From NCBI RefSeq assembly GCF_020172665.1, contig NZ_CP083985.1, positions 3,178,040-3,242,039 on the forward strand: DNA of 64,000 nucleotides, given 5' to 3'. Positions 55,737 to 64,000 of this stretch are shown in pieces. The position numbers and the translations under genes are program-made. Position 1 is the first letter of the stretch. The number at the start of each line of letters is the position of its first letter. The notes beneath the pieces are model-generated. The model was not told where the DNA came from. It was given only the letters and a program-made list of their open reading frames with translations, and ran no database searches. Source of the DNA: [Mycobacterium] zoologicum. GTDB taxonomy: Bacteria; Actinomycetota; Actinomycetes; Mycobacteriales; Mycobacteriaceae.

Positions 55737-58352
55737 GTGGCGGTGACCACACCGGCGTGCGTCGGCCGTGATCGGGAGCTGGCACAACTGAGCCGCCCGG
55801 CCGATGGCGCGCGCGTGGTGGCGATCCTCGGCCCGCCCGGGATCGGCAAGACCGCTCTGCTGCACCGAACCGCGGCTCGGCACCCCGGCCCGGTCTGGCG
55901 CGCCGATGCCGCGACCTGGGAGTCCGCCATTCCGGGGGCGGTGCTGCGACAGCTGTTGCAGGCGCCGGTGCCCGATGCGATACCCGCCGCCGCCGAGGAG
56001 GTGGCGGCCCGGCTCACCACGGCCGGCACCCTGGTGATCGTCGACGATGCCGACCACGCGGACGCGTTCTCCCTGCAGGCGCTGGGCACGCTGACGCGCC
56101 GCCACCGCGACCTTGCGGTGACGATCCTGCTCGCCGCGACGACATCGACTCCACTGCTGGCCGAACTCGCCGACGACGAGCTGGTGCTGGACGCCCTGGA
56201 CACCGCGGCGGTCACGGAGCTGGCCGGATCGCACGGCCGCATCCTGCATCCGGCGATGGCCGCCGCGCTGACCCGGCACACCCGCGGCAACCCGCGTGAC
56301 GTGCTGGCGCTGATCACCGAGTTGCCCGCTTCGGTGTGGGCGCAGGCGAATTCGCCGCTTCCGGCGCCCGCGCACGTCATCGAAGACGTCCGCGCGCGGC
56401 TGCACCGATGCGGCCCGGCAGGCCGTGAACTGGTGCAGGCGCTGGCAATCCTCGGCGACGACGAATCCCTGGGTGCGGCAGCCGAACTGGCGGGTCTGGC
56501 CGATCCGCTCGCCGCGGTGGACGACGCCGCCGCCGCCGGACTTCTCGCGGCCTCACCGCAATACCAACTGCGCCTTCGTGATCCGCTCACCCGGGCCGCG
56601 GTGATCGCGATCATCGGATTCGATGTTGCCGCGCAGATCCACCGTCACGCGGCGGCGATCCTCACCGATCCGGCACGTCGACTGCGGCACCTGGTCGCGG
56701 CCACACCCATCCCGGACGCCGAACTGGCCGAGCAGGTCGAGCGGCTCGCCCACCAGCGCGGCGCCGAGGGCGCCTGGGCCCAGGCCGCCACCCTGTTCCG
56801 TGACGCCAGCCGGCTGACCGCGGATCCGCTGCTGCACGACGACAGGCTGACCCGATCGGTGGACGCCCTGGTGGCGGCCGGTGACTGCGTGGGCGCCGGG
56901 GCGATGGTTCCGGCGGTGGAGAGCCTGCGCGAGACACCGCTGCGCGACGCCGTGCTGGCCTACCTGGCCGTGGTGCGCGGCCGCGGCGCCGAGGCCCAGG
57001 TGCGACTCGACCGCGCCTGGGACATCGTGAACACCGAACGCGACCCGGCGACCGCCGCCCTGATCGCCCAGCGCTACGTGCTGCACTCGCTGATGCGGTG
57101 CCGGGGAGCGGAATTGGTCACCTGGGCCGATCGTGCGATCGAGTTGGCCGGCGACCGGTCACCGGCCGGCGTCGAGGCCGCCGCCATCCGCGGCCTGGGG
57201 CTGGCCGCCACCGGTGGGGCCCGGGAGGCGATCGCCGGCTATGACGATCTGGCGGCCCGGGTCCGGCACGGCGCCCAGGCCCAGCGCGTCACGATGGGAC
57301 GCGGCTGGCTGCAACTGGCCACCGACGACTTCGACGGCGCCCGCAGCAGTCTGGAGAGCGCAGTGGCCATGGCTGAACTGGGCGGTTCGACGCGGATCAC
57401 GCTGTGGGCACTGGGCTGGCTGGCTCGGGTCCAGTTCGCGATCGGCGACTGGGATCGAGCGCTGCACAGCGTGGATCGCGGACGCGCCCTGGCCGCGGCC
57501 AGCGGGATCGTGCTGGTCGGTCCGCTACTGGAGTGGACGGCGGCGCAGATTCACACGCTGCGCGGCGACCGGGCGGCCACGGCCGCGGCGGTGACGGCTG
57601 CCGATGCTGTCGGCGGCGACTACGAGCTGATGCGGCTCCCGGCGCTGCTCGCCCGCGCCCAGGTCGCCGAGGCCGACTCCGACCACCCGACGGTGCAGCG
57701 GGTGCTGGAACCGCTGTCCCGGATGCCATGGGACACCGCGCTGCATCAGCCTGGCTTGTGGCCGTGGGCCGACGTGCTGGCGACGGCCCTGGTCGCCAAC
57801 GGCCGCCTGGAGGTCGCCGAGACCGTATTGGATACCCACGAGGAGGCCGCTCGCGGCCACCGTTCCGCGACCGCCCGGCTGCGTTCGGCTCGTGGCCGAC
57901 TGCTCGGCGCCCGGGGGGACCTGCCGGGCGCGATCCGCTCCTTCGACGAGGCGATCGCACTGCTCGACGGTCTGCCGCTGCGCTACGACCTGGCTCGGGT
58001 CAACTTCGCCTACGGCCAGACGCTGCGCCGGGCCGGCAAACGGCGTGACGCGGACACCGTGATCAACGCCGCCCGCGAGCTGTACCTGTCAGTCGGTGCG
58101 CGCTCCTTCGTGGAGCGGTGCGAACGCGAACTGAAGGCCGGTGGTGTCCACCAGATCCGCGGCCCGCGCAGCAACGTCGAGCTGACGCCACAGGAAGATG
58201 CGGTGACATCGCTTGTGGTCCAAGGACTTTCAAACCGGGACGTGGCCGCCGAACTCTACATCTCCCCCAAGACTGTGCAGTATCACCTGACCCGGGTCTA
58301 CGCCAAGCTCGGGGTGCGCTCGCGCACCGAGCTGGCCGCGCTGCGGCACTGA
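55737..58352 (+). CDS. benR: LuxR-family STAND ATPase regulator (BenR-like)
   Basis: An 871-residue LAL-type regulator. The P-loop is GPPGIGKTALL, followed by a Walker-B-type VIVDDADHAD and a long helical repeat region. The C-terminal LuxR helix-turn-helix is LTPQEDAVTSLVVQGLSNRD with AELYISPKTVQYHLTRVYAK. In Corynebacterium glutamicum a LuxR/ATPase regulator (BenR) immediately follows benD and controls ben genes; the order here is the same. The start is uncertain among GTG 55698, 55737 and 55743; I prefer 55737 because it lies after the benCD stop with GGCGAA upstream. Confidence 0.8.
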   Translation: MAVTTPACVGRDRELAQLSRPADGARVVAILGPPGIGKTALLHRTAARHPGPVWRADAATWESAIPGAVLRQLLQAPVPDAIPAAAEEVAARLTTAGTLVIVDDADHADAFSLQALGTLTRRHRDLAVTILLAATTSTPLLAELADDELVLDALDTAAVTELAGSHGRILHPAMAAALTRHTRGNPRDVLALITELPASVWAQANSPLPAPAHVIEDVRARLHRCGPAGRELVQALAILGDDESLGAAAELAGLADPLAAVDDAAAAGLLAASPQYQLRLRDPLTRAAVIAIIGFDVAAQIHRHAAAILTDPARRLRHLVAATPIPDAELAEQVERLAHQRGAEGAWAQAATLFRDASRLTADPLLHDDRLTRSVDALVAAGDCVGAGAMVPAVESLRETPLRDAVLAYLAVVRGRGAEAQVRLDRAWDIVNTERDPATAALIAQRYVLHSLMRCRGAELVTWADRAIELAGDRSPAGVEAAAIRGLGLAATGGAREAIAGYDDLAARVRHGAQAQRVTMGRGWLQLATDDFDGARSSLESAVAMAELGGSTRITLWALGWLARVQFAIGDWDRALHSVDRGRALAAASGIVLVGPLLEWTAAQIHTLRGDRAATAAAVTAADAVGGDYELMRLPALLARAQVAEADSDHPTVQRVLEPLSRMPWDTALHQPGLWPWADVLATALVANGRLEVAETVLDTHEEAARGHRSATARLRSARGRLLGARGDLPGAIRSFDEAIALLDGLPLRYDLARVNFAYGQTLRRAGKRRDADTVINAARELYLSVGARSFVERCERELKAGGVHQIRGPRSNVELTPQEDAVTSLVVQGLSNRDVAAELYISPKTVQYHLTRVYAKLGVRSRTELAALRH

Positions 58353-58374
58353 CCATCGCGACACCGGCCACGGC

Positions 58375-58403
58375 TTGACGCGTCCCGCGCTGCAACATAT
58401 ATT
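58375..58403 (+). promoter_or_regulatory. Strong promoter of the badI operon
   Basis: TTGACG (58375-58380) and TATATT (58398-58403) are separated by exactly 17 bases, a near-ideal housekeeping sigma factor promoter. Transcription should begin near 58410, giving an 80-base leader to the badI ATG. Such close consensus is unusual in this GC-rich genome and implies control by a repressor. Confidence 0.8.
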
Positions 58404-58438
58404 CATCGTTAATGAATCTGTATTCACTGATCGTGAAC
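58401..58438. promoter_or_regulatory. Tandem operator palindromes over badI promoter
   Basis: Two inverted repeats with the same architecture: ATTCAT-N5-ATGAAT (58401-58417, perfect) and ATTCAC-N5-GTGAAC (58422-58438, five of six pairs). Their centres (58409 and 58430) are 21 bases apart, two DNA turns on one face. The first covers the -10 end and the transcription start, the second the start downstream. The layout suits a dimeric repressor, for example TetR-type. The cognate regulator is not obvious in the window. Confidence 0.75.
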
Positions 58439-58488
58439 AACACCTCATTATCGTTTCGCCGACCACCCGGACCGGACCAGGAGCTCCG

Positions 58489-59286
58489 ATGAACACCGCC
58501 TACGAAGACATCACCTACGAGGTCGACGGCCCCGCCGCCGTCATCACGATCAACCGCCCGCACCGCTACAACGCCTTCCGCGGCCAGACGGTCGAAGAGC
58601 TGATCAAGGCGTTCCGGGCGGCCTGGGCCGATACCCGCGTCGCGGCGATCATCTTGACCGGGGCCGGCGAGAAGGCCTTCTGCACCGGCGGCGATGTCAA
58701 GCAGCGCGCCGAGACCGGTGACTACGGCCCCACCGAGAGCGGCATGTTCGAGATCGGCTACCTGCACAAGCTGATTCGCGATGTGCCCAAGCCGGTGATC
58801 GCCGCGGTCAATGGTGTCGCCGTCGGCGGCGGCCACGTGCTGCACGTGCTCTGCGACCTCTCGATCGCCTCACCGAACGCGAAGTTCGGCCAGGCCGGCC
58901 CCCGCGTCGGATCGTTCGACGCCGGATTCGGGTCGGCGTATTTGGCCCGGGTCGTCGGGGAGAAGCGGGCGCGGGAGATCTGGTATCTGTGCCGCCAGTA
59001 CGACGCCGCCACCGCCGAACGCTGGGGGCTGGTGAACTGGGTGGTCCCGGCCGAGCGCCTGCTCGACGAGGCGAAGGCGGTTGCCGCCGAGATCGCCGAG
59101 AAGAGTCCGACCGCACTGCGTTTCCTCAAGCAGTCGTTCAACGCCGACACCGACCACCAGGCCGGATTGAGCAACATGGCGATGTCGGCACTGGAGATCT
59201 TCGTCCACACCGATGAGGGCAGGGAGGGCGCCGCGGCGTTCGCCGAGAAGCGGCCCGCGGACTTCGGCCAGTTCGTCACGGCCTGA
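58489..59286 (+). CDS. badI: 2-Ketocyclohexanecarboxyl-CoA hydrolase-like crotonase (BadI)
   Basis: A 265-residue crotonase-fold enzyme closest to BadI/MenB: FCTGGDVKQRAETGDYGP, AAVNGVAVGGGHVLHVLCDL (oxyanion loop), AGPRVGSFDAGFGSAYLARV and ATAERWGLVNWVVP. BadI opens the ring of 2-ketocyclohexanecarboxyl-CoA to pimeloyl-CoA. MenB has the same motifs, but the menaquinone enzyme would not be expected beside badH/aliA. AGGAG lies five bases before ATG 58489. Confidence 0.8.
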   Translation: MNTAYEDITYEVDGPAAVITINRPHRYNAFRGQTVEELIKAFRAAWADTRVAAIILTGAGEKAFCTGGDVKQRAETGDYGPTESGMFEIGYLHKLIRDVPKPVIAAVNGVAVGGGHVLHVLCDLSIASPNAKFGQAGPRVGSFDAGFGSAYLARVVGEKRAREIWYLCRQYDAATAERWGLVNWVVPAERLLDEAKAVAAEIAEKSPTALRFLKQSFNADTDHQAGLSNMAMSALEIFVHTDEGREGAAAFAEKRPADFGQFVTA

Positions 59287-59308
59287 CAACGAGAACAGGA
59301 GCACCCCC

Positions 59309-60043
59309 ATGAGCGCAACGATTGCCCTGGTGACCGGCGCCGGCTCGGGCATCGGCAAGGCGATCGCGCTGGCCTTTGCCGCGCAGGGCGACCGGGTGGT
59401 CGCCGCCGATCTGGACCTGGCCGCCGCCGAAGCCACCGCCGGGCAATATCCGGGATTGATCACCGCGCTGCCGGTCGATATCGCCGACCGCGCCCGGGTG
59501 AACGAGCTGCGGGACCGTACCCACGCCGAAGTCGGCGTGCCCACCGTCGTCGTCAACGCCGCCGGCTGGGATCGCACCGACCAGTTCCTCAACGCCACAA
59601 CCGAATTCGCCGAGAAGGTGGTGGCGATCAACTACCTCGGTCCGGTGCACGTGTGCAGCGCGTTTCTGCCCGGGATGATCGAGGCCGGCGGCGCCGGGCG
59701 GATCGTGAACCTGGCCAGCGACGCCGGGCGGGTCGGCAGCGCCGGTGAGACGATCTACGCGGGCGCCAAGGGCGGTGTCATCGCGCTGACCAAGTCGTTG
59801 GCCCGGGAGATGGCGCGGCACCAGATCACCGTCAACTGCGTCTGCCCCGGCCCCACCGACACCCCGCTGTTCGCCGCCCAGCCCGAGAAGCTGAAAGAGG
59901 CTCTGGTCAAAGCGATTCCGTTTCGGCGACTGGCCCGGCCCGAGGAAGTCGCCGCGCCGGTGCTGTTCTTCGCCTCGGACGCCGCGTCGTTCATCACCGG
60001 TCAGGTGATCAGCGTCAGCGGCGGCCTCACCATGGCCGGCTGA
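59309..60043 (+). CDS. badH: 2-Hydroxycyclohexanecarboxyl-CoA dehydrogenase-like SDR (BadH)
   Basis: A 244-residue classical short-chain dehydrogenase: TGAGSGIGKAIALAF (NAD loop), VNAAGWDRTDQFLN (NNAG region, where the GWD is BadH-like), IVNLASDAGRVGS (Ser), YAGAKGG (Tyr-x3-Lys). It would oxidise 2-hydroxycyclohexanecarboxyl-CoA to the 2-keto ester, the substrate of BadI. It follows badI after 22 bases. Confidence 0.75.
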   Translation: MSATIALVTGAGSGIGKAIALAFAAQGDRVVAADLDLAAAEATAGQYPGLITALPVDIADRARVNELRDRTHAEVGVPTVVVNAAGWDRTDQFLNATTEFAEKVVAINYLGPVHVCSAFLPGMIEAGGAGRIVNLASDAGRVGSAGETIYAGAKGGVIALTKSLAREMARHQITVNCVCPGPTDTPLFAAQPEKLKEALVKAIPFRRLARPEEVAAPVLFFASDAASFITGQVISVSGGLTMAG

Positions 60044-60050
60044 TGCGACC

Positions 60051-61721
60051 ATGACCGCCGGCTACGACCCGAGCGTCTACCGGACGTTCTTCGAGCGGGA
60101 CTTCACCTATCTCAACGGGTTTCGCCGTAACACCGCCCGGTACGGCGACCGCCCGGCGCTCTGCGATCCCGACAGCGGGTATCAGCTGACCTACGCCCAG
60201 CTCGGCGCCCGGGTCGACCGACTTGCCGCCGGGCTGCTGGCCGTGGGCGCCGGACCCGGCGAGGTGATCGCCTACCAACTGTTCAACGGCCCGGAGTTCG
60301 CCGAGCTCTATCTGGCCACGCAGGCCGCGGGAATGGTCGGATCACCGATCAATTACCGGCTGGCCGCCGGCGAGGTGGCCCACATCCTCGACACCAGCCG
60401 GCCGGGGGTGTTCGTCTACGACGGCCGGCAGGCGCCGGTGCTCGGCGAAGCGCTGGACCGTGCGACGCATAGGCCGGCGGTGATCGTGGCCGTGGGTGAC
60501 GCCGAGCCGATCCGGGTTTCGGGCTCGACGGTGCTGCGCTACGCCGAACTGCCCGCCGACCAGTCGCTGCCCGACTGCGGTCGTACCGTCTGGGATGAGA
60601 CCACCCGGCTCTACACCTCGGGGACCACCGGCATGCCGAAAGCGGTGCCGCTCAACGGCATGATCGAGATATTCTCCGCCCACGACGTGATCATGCACTT
60701 CCCGCTGACCGCCGAGGACGTCACGCTGAACATGACGCCCTGGTTTCATCGGGGCGGATTGTATTCGGGCGGGCCCAATCCCACGTTCTACGTCGGCGGG
60801 CAGGTCGTCTCGATGAGCGGTTTCGACGCCGACCGCACCCTGGACGCGGTCGCCGGGCGCGGCGTCACGTTCCTGATCGGTGCGCCTACCAATCTCGCGT
60901 TGCTGGCCGCGGCGCAGCAGGACCGCCCGCGGGATCTATCCAGCCTGCGTGGAATCGTCACGATGGGCGCCCCGCTGGAGCGCGACGCGGCGCTGCACTA
61001 CCAGCAGGTGCTGCACCCGCGGATCTTCAACGGCTACGGCAGCACCGAGGGTTTCTGGAACACCTTCCTGCGTCCGGCCGATCTGCCCGAGCACGCCGGC
61101 AGTGCCGGACGGGCCTGCACCGACGACGACGTGCGGGTGGTGCGGCTGCACCCGGATCGGCTGGCCGGCCCCGACGAGCTGGTCGCAGCCGATGGCCACG
61201 ATGTCGGCGAGGTGATCGTGCGCTCACCCAAGTGCAGCGTGACCTATCTCGACGCCTCGGAGTCACAGCAGCAGAAGTTCCGAGGCGGCTGGCTGCACAT
61301 CGGCGATCTGGCCACCTGGGACACCGACGGATACCTCACGATCGTGGGCCGCAAGGACGACATGTTGGTCTCCGGCGGCGAGAACGTCCACCCGATTGCG
61401 GTCGAGGAAGCCATCAACACCCATCCGGGAGTGCGGGATTCACTGGTGGTCGGGGTGCCGCACCCGAAGTGGGGGCGGATGGTGGTGGCCTACATCGTCG
61501 CCGGCCGGCCGGCTCCCAGCGCTGAGGACCTCGACGACTTCTGCCGCAACCATGCAATGCTGTCGACGTTCAAGCGACCCCGCGCCTACCGTTTCGTCGA
61601 CATGCTGCCGGTGTCGGCCACCGGCAAGAAGCTGCACCATCAGGCAACCGTCAGGGCCGCCGAGGAATTCGCCGCCGGCGAGTTCATCCGGCCCACATCC
61701 ACAGTAAGGACGCCCCGATGA
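60051..61721 (+). CDS. aliA: AMP-forming acyl-CoA ligase, cyclohexanecarboxylate-CoA ligase-like (AliA)
   Basis: A 556-residue acyl-AMP synthetase: YTSGTTGMPKAVPL (P-loop), FNGYGSTEGFWN (A5 motif), GWLHIGDLATWDTDGYLTIVGRKDDM (A7/A8, Arg hinge) and KKLHHQ (C-terminal Lys region: ATGKKLHH). It activates a carboxylic acid as its CoA thioester. Neighbours badI, badH and acyl-CoA dehydrogenases point to cyclohexanecarboxylate; an aromatic acid is the alternative. The next gene overlaps by four bases (ATGA). Confidence 0.75.
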   Translation: MTAGYDPSVYRTFFERDFTYLNGFRRNTARYGDRPALCDPDSGYQLTYAQLGARVDRLAAGLLAVGAGPGEVIAYQLFNGPEFAELYLATQAAGMVGSPINYRLAAGEVAHILDTSRPGVFVYDGRQAPVLGEALDRATHRPAVIVAVGDAEPIRVSGSTVLRYAELPADQSLPDCGRTVWDETTRLYTSGTTGMPKAVPLNGMIEIFSAHDVIMHFPLTAEDVTLNMTPWFHRGGLYSGGPNPTFYVGGQVVSMSGFDADRTLDAVAGRGVTFLIGAPTNLALLAAAQQDRPRDLSSLRGIVTMGAPLERDAALHYQQVLHPRIFNGYGSTEGFWNTFLRPADLPEHAGSAGRACTDDDVRVVRLHPDRLAGPDELVAADGHDVGEVIVRSPKCSVTYLDASESQQQKFRGGWLHIGDLATWDTDGYLTIVGRKDDMLVSGGENVHPIAVEEAINTHPGVRDSLVVGVPHPKWGRMVVAYIVAGRPAPSAEDLDDFCRNHAMLSTFKRPRAYRFVDMLPVSATGKKLHHQATVRAAEEFAAGEFIRPTSTVRTPR

Positions 61722-62893
61722 CCACCCCCGCCTTCGACGCACTCGACCCGCTGAGCCTGGATTCGCTGCTGTCCGACGACGAGATCGCGGTGCGCGACAC
61801 CGTCGCGAAGTTCTGCGCCGAGCACGTGTTGCCGCACGTCGGCGAGTGGTTCGAGATCGGCGACCTGCCCGCCCGCGAGCTCGCGCGGGAGTTCGGCAAG
61901 CTCGGTCTGCTGGGGATGCACCTGCACGGTTACGGCTGCGGCGGGGCCTCGGCCGTGCACTACGGACTGGCCTGCACCGAACTCGAGGCCGCCGACTCCG
62001 GCATCCGTTCGCTGGTGAGCGTGCAGGGCTCGCTGGCGATGTTCGCGATCTACAACAACGGCTCCGAGGAGCAGAAGCAGCACTGGCTGCCGGGCATGGC
62101 CAGCGGGGAGCTGATCGGCTGTTTCGGGCTGACCGAACCCGACGTCGGCTCCGACCCGGCCGCCATGAAGACCCGGGCCCGCCGCGACGGCTCCGACTGG
62201 ATACTCAACGGCCGCAAGATGTGGATCACCAACGGATCCATCGCCGACGTCGCGGTGGTATGGGCAGCCACCGACGACGGCATCCGCGGCTTCATCGTGC
62301 CCACCGACACCCCCGGATTCAGCGCCAACACGATTCACCACAAACTGTCGCTGCGCGCCTCAATCACCAGCGAACTGGTGCTCGACGACGTGCGACTGCC
62401 CGCCGAGGCGATGCTGCCGCAGGCCCGCGGCGTCCGGGGCCCGCTGGAGTGCCTGTCCGAGGCACGTTATGGAATCATCTGGGGCGCAATGGGTGCCGCC
62501 CGATCCGCCTGGCAGGCCGCCCGCGACTACGCCACGGCGCGCATCCAGTTCGGCAAGCCGATCGCCGGTTTCCAGCTCACCCAGGCCAAACTCGTCGACA
62601 CCGCCGTCGAGTTGCACAAGGGCCAGCTGCTCTCGCTGCACCTGGGGCGACTCAAGGACTCCGTCGGGCTACGACCCGAGCAGGTCAGCTTCGGCAAGCT
62701 CAACAACACCCGCGAGGCGATCGAGATCTGCCGCACCGCACGAACCATCCTGGGCGGCAACGGGATATCGCTGGAGTACCCGGTGATCCGGCACATGGTC
62801 AACCTGGAGTCGGTGCTGACCTACGAGGGCACCCCCGAGATGCACCAGCTCATCCTCGGCAAAGCCTTCACCGGGCTTGCGGCATTCGACTAG
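61718..62893 (+). CDS. gcdH: Glutaryl-CoA dehydrogenase-like acyl-CoA dehydrogenase
   Basis: A 391-residue acyl-CoA dehydrogenase with GcdH features: ADSGIRSLVSVQGSL holds Arg97 and Ser98, the pair that binds the distal carboxylate of glutaryl-CoA. MVNLESVLTYEGTPEMHQL holds Glu370, the catalytic base, and ICRTARTILGGNGI is typical. GcdH oxidises and decarboxylates glutaryl-CoA to crotonyl-CoA, which would finish pimeloyl-CoA degradation. A role on another dicarboxyl-CoA of the same path is possible. Confidence 0.75.
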   Translation: MTTPAFDALDPLSLDSLLSDDEIAVRDTVAKFCAEHVLPHVGEWFEIGDLPARELAREFGKLGLLGMHLHGYGCGGASAVHYGLACTELEAADSGIRSLVSVQGSLAMFAIYNNGSEEQKQHWLPGMASGELIGCFGLTEPDVGSDPAAMKTRARRDGSDWILNGRKMWITNGSIADVAVVWAATDDGIRGFIVPTDTPGFSANTIHHKLSLRASITSELVLDDVRLPAEAMLPQARGVRGPLECLSEARYGIIWGAMGAARSAWQAARDYATARIQFGKPIAGFQLTQAKLVDTAVELHKGQLLSLHLGRLKDSVGLRPEQVSFGKLNNTREAIEICRTARTILGGNGISLEYPVIRHMVNLESVLTYEGTPEMHQLILGKAFTGLAAFD

Positions 62894-62904
62894 GAGCAAC
62901 TGCC

Positions 62905-64000
62905 ATGGCACTGACCTACACGCCCGAACATCAGCACTTCCGCGAGATGGTCGCCGACTTCGTGCAGCGGGTCGTCGTCCCGGCCCACGAGGACTGGGAA
63001 CGGTCCAGCGCGTGGGACCGGTCGCTGTTCACGCGGGCCGGCGAACTCGGCCTGCTGGGCTTCCCGGTTCCCGAAGAGTTCGGCGGGCCGGGCGTGCACG
63101 ACTACCGCTACCACGCGATCGTCATCGAGGAGTTGCAGCGCGCCGGAGCCGCCGCCGAGGCCATCGCGATCTCGCTGCAGAACGACGTGGTGCTGCCGTA
63201 TCTGACCGATCTGACCACACCCGAGCAGCAGCGGCGCTGGCTGCCCGGGGTGGTGACCGGCCAGACCGTGCTCGGTATCGCGATGACCGAGCCCGGCACC
63301 GGCAGCGACTTGGCGGGTATCCGCACCACCGCCCGCCGGGACGGTGACGAGTACGTGGTCAACGGCGCGAAGACCTTCATCTCCAACGGCCAGACCGGTG
63401 ATCTGTTCGTGGTCGCGGTGCGCACCGGCGAAGACCGGCACCGGGGCCTGTCGCTGCTGGTGGTCCCCGGCGACACCCCGGGCTTTCACCGCGGACGCAA
63501 TCTGGAGAAAATCGGCCTGCACGCCCAGGACACCTCCGAGCTGTCGTTCACCGACATGCGGGTGCCGGCCGACAACCTGCTCGGCGCCGAAGGCCAGGGC
63601 TTCTATCAGCTGGTGCGCAACCTCCCGCAGGAGCGGCTGTCGCTGGGGGTGGGCGCGGTAGCCGCGGCCGAGGGTGTACTCGCCGAGACCCTCGACTACG
63701 TCAAGTCGCGCCAGGCGTTCGGCTCCCCCATCGCGAGCTTCCAGAACACCCAGTTCGTGCTCGCCGAGATCGCCACCGAACTCGATGTGGCCCGCACCTT
63801 CCTCGACGACTGCATCGCCGAACACCTCGACGGCAGGCTCACCGCGGCACGGGCCGCCAAATTGAAGTGGTGGACCACCGACCTGCAGTTCCGCACCGCG
63901 GACCGCTGCCTGCAACTGTTCGGCGGCTACGGCTACATGCGCGAGTACCCGGTATCACGGGCGTTCGTCGACGCCCGCATCCAGACCATCTACGGTGGCA
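62905..64000 (+). CDS. Acyl-CoA dehydrogenase (AliB candidate), 3' truncated by window
   Basis: At least 365 residues of an acyl-CoA dehydrogenase: MALTYTPEHQHFREMVADF, IAMTEPGTGSDLAGIRTTAR (FAD/substrate), FISNGQTGDLFVV, the RQAFGSPIASFQNTQF helix and DRCLQLFGGYGYMREYPVSR. It has no GcdH carboxylate-binding pair. The operon context suggests cyclohexanecarboxyl-CoA dehydrogenase (AliB), but the family alone does not fix the substrate. Start ATG 62905 has TAGGAGC upstream. The frame is open at the window end. Confidence 0.75.
   Translation, partial: MALTYTPEHQHFREMVADFVQRVVVPAHEDWERSSAWDRSLFTRAGELGLLGFPVPEEFGGPGVHDYRYHAIVIEELQRAGAAAEAIAISLQNDVVLPYLTDLTTPEQQRRWLPGVVTGQTVLGIAMTEPGTGSDLAGIRTTARRDGDEYVVNGAKTFISNGQTGDLFVVAVRTGEDRHRGLSLLVVPGDTPGFHRGRNLEKIGLHAQDTSELSFTDMRVPADNLLGAEGQGFYQLVRNLPQERLSLGVGAVAAAEGVLAETLDYVKSRQAFGSPIASFQNTQFVLAEIATELDVARTFLDDCIAEHLDGRLTAARAAKLKWWTTDLQFRTADRCLQLFGGYGYMREYPVSRAFVDARIQTIYGG

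Noticed and set aside
52937..56614. 1225-codon open frame on the minus strand across benCD and benR
   Set aside because: It is antisense to two genes with clear domains and motifs; long antisense frames are expected at this GC content, and its own translation is low-complexity Gly/Arg/His with no family.

Overview
The window is high-GC actinobacterial DNA from a Mycobacterium/Mycolicibacterium-type organism. The basis is the gene content: Mce proteins, WhiB1 and WhiB7, AdnAB, UvrD2, mycoredoxin, PdtaS, SigH-RshA and the tiny ribosomal protein bL37. From about 6.1 to 46.9 kb the gene order follows, from memory, M. tuberculosis Rv3193c to Rv3223c. This is an inference by recognition; no alignment was run.

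Layout. (1) 1-6.1 kb: the 3' end of an mce3-type operon with the last Mce protein, two Mce-associated proteins, a secreted RsiV/MPT64-like protein, a small membrane protein, two MpaB/DUF2236 oxygenase-like proteins and a tandem double-TetR regulator resembling Mce3R. (2) 6.1-11.6 kb: UPF0182 membrane protein, PDZ/Lon-type protease and DUF2342 protein. (3) 11.6-14.75 kb: an accessory islet between the Rv3195-like and Rv3196-like genes. It holds a helix-turn-helix protein, a three-gene operon with two gamma-glutamylcyclotransferase-fold proteins, an 84-bp hexanucleotide repeat, and a two-gene unit with a divergent ADP-ribosyltransferase-like protein. (4) 14.9-46.9 kb: conserved core with whiB7 (uORF and attenuator visible), DNA repair (uvrD2, adnAB, an ATL), redox (mrx1, nudC), a K+ channel, moeZ, rhlE, a ParA-like ATPase, isochorismate synthase, whiB1, pdtaS, bL37 and sigH-rshA. 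(5) 46.97-47.6 kb: a broken ybaK and a CsbD-like gene. (6) 47.65-58.35 kb: benzoate/catechol catabolism, with catR-catB-catA-catC leftward and benA-benB-benCD-benR rightward. (7) 58.4-64 kb: a cyclohexanecarboxylate-type ring-cleavage operon (badI, badH, aliA, gcdH-like, acyl-CoA dehydrogenase, running off the end) behind a strong promoter overlapped by two operator palindromes.

How the genes work together. BenABC and BenD convert benzoate to catechol; CatA, CatB and CatC convert catechol toward beta-ketoadipate enol-lactone. The next operon would activate an alicyclic acid, oxidise it, cleave the ring by BadH/BadI chemistry to pimeloyl-CoA, and pass glutaryl-CoA through a GcdH-type enzyme. 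The most unusual object is the 906-residue benC-benD protein: a reductase and a diol dehydrogenase joined through what looks like a GntR-type FCD ligand-binding domain with no DNA-binding domain. The islet at 11.6-14.75 kb is the second candidate for something undescribed.
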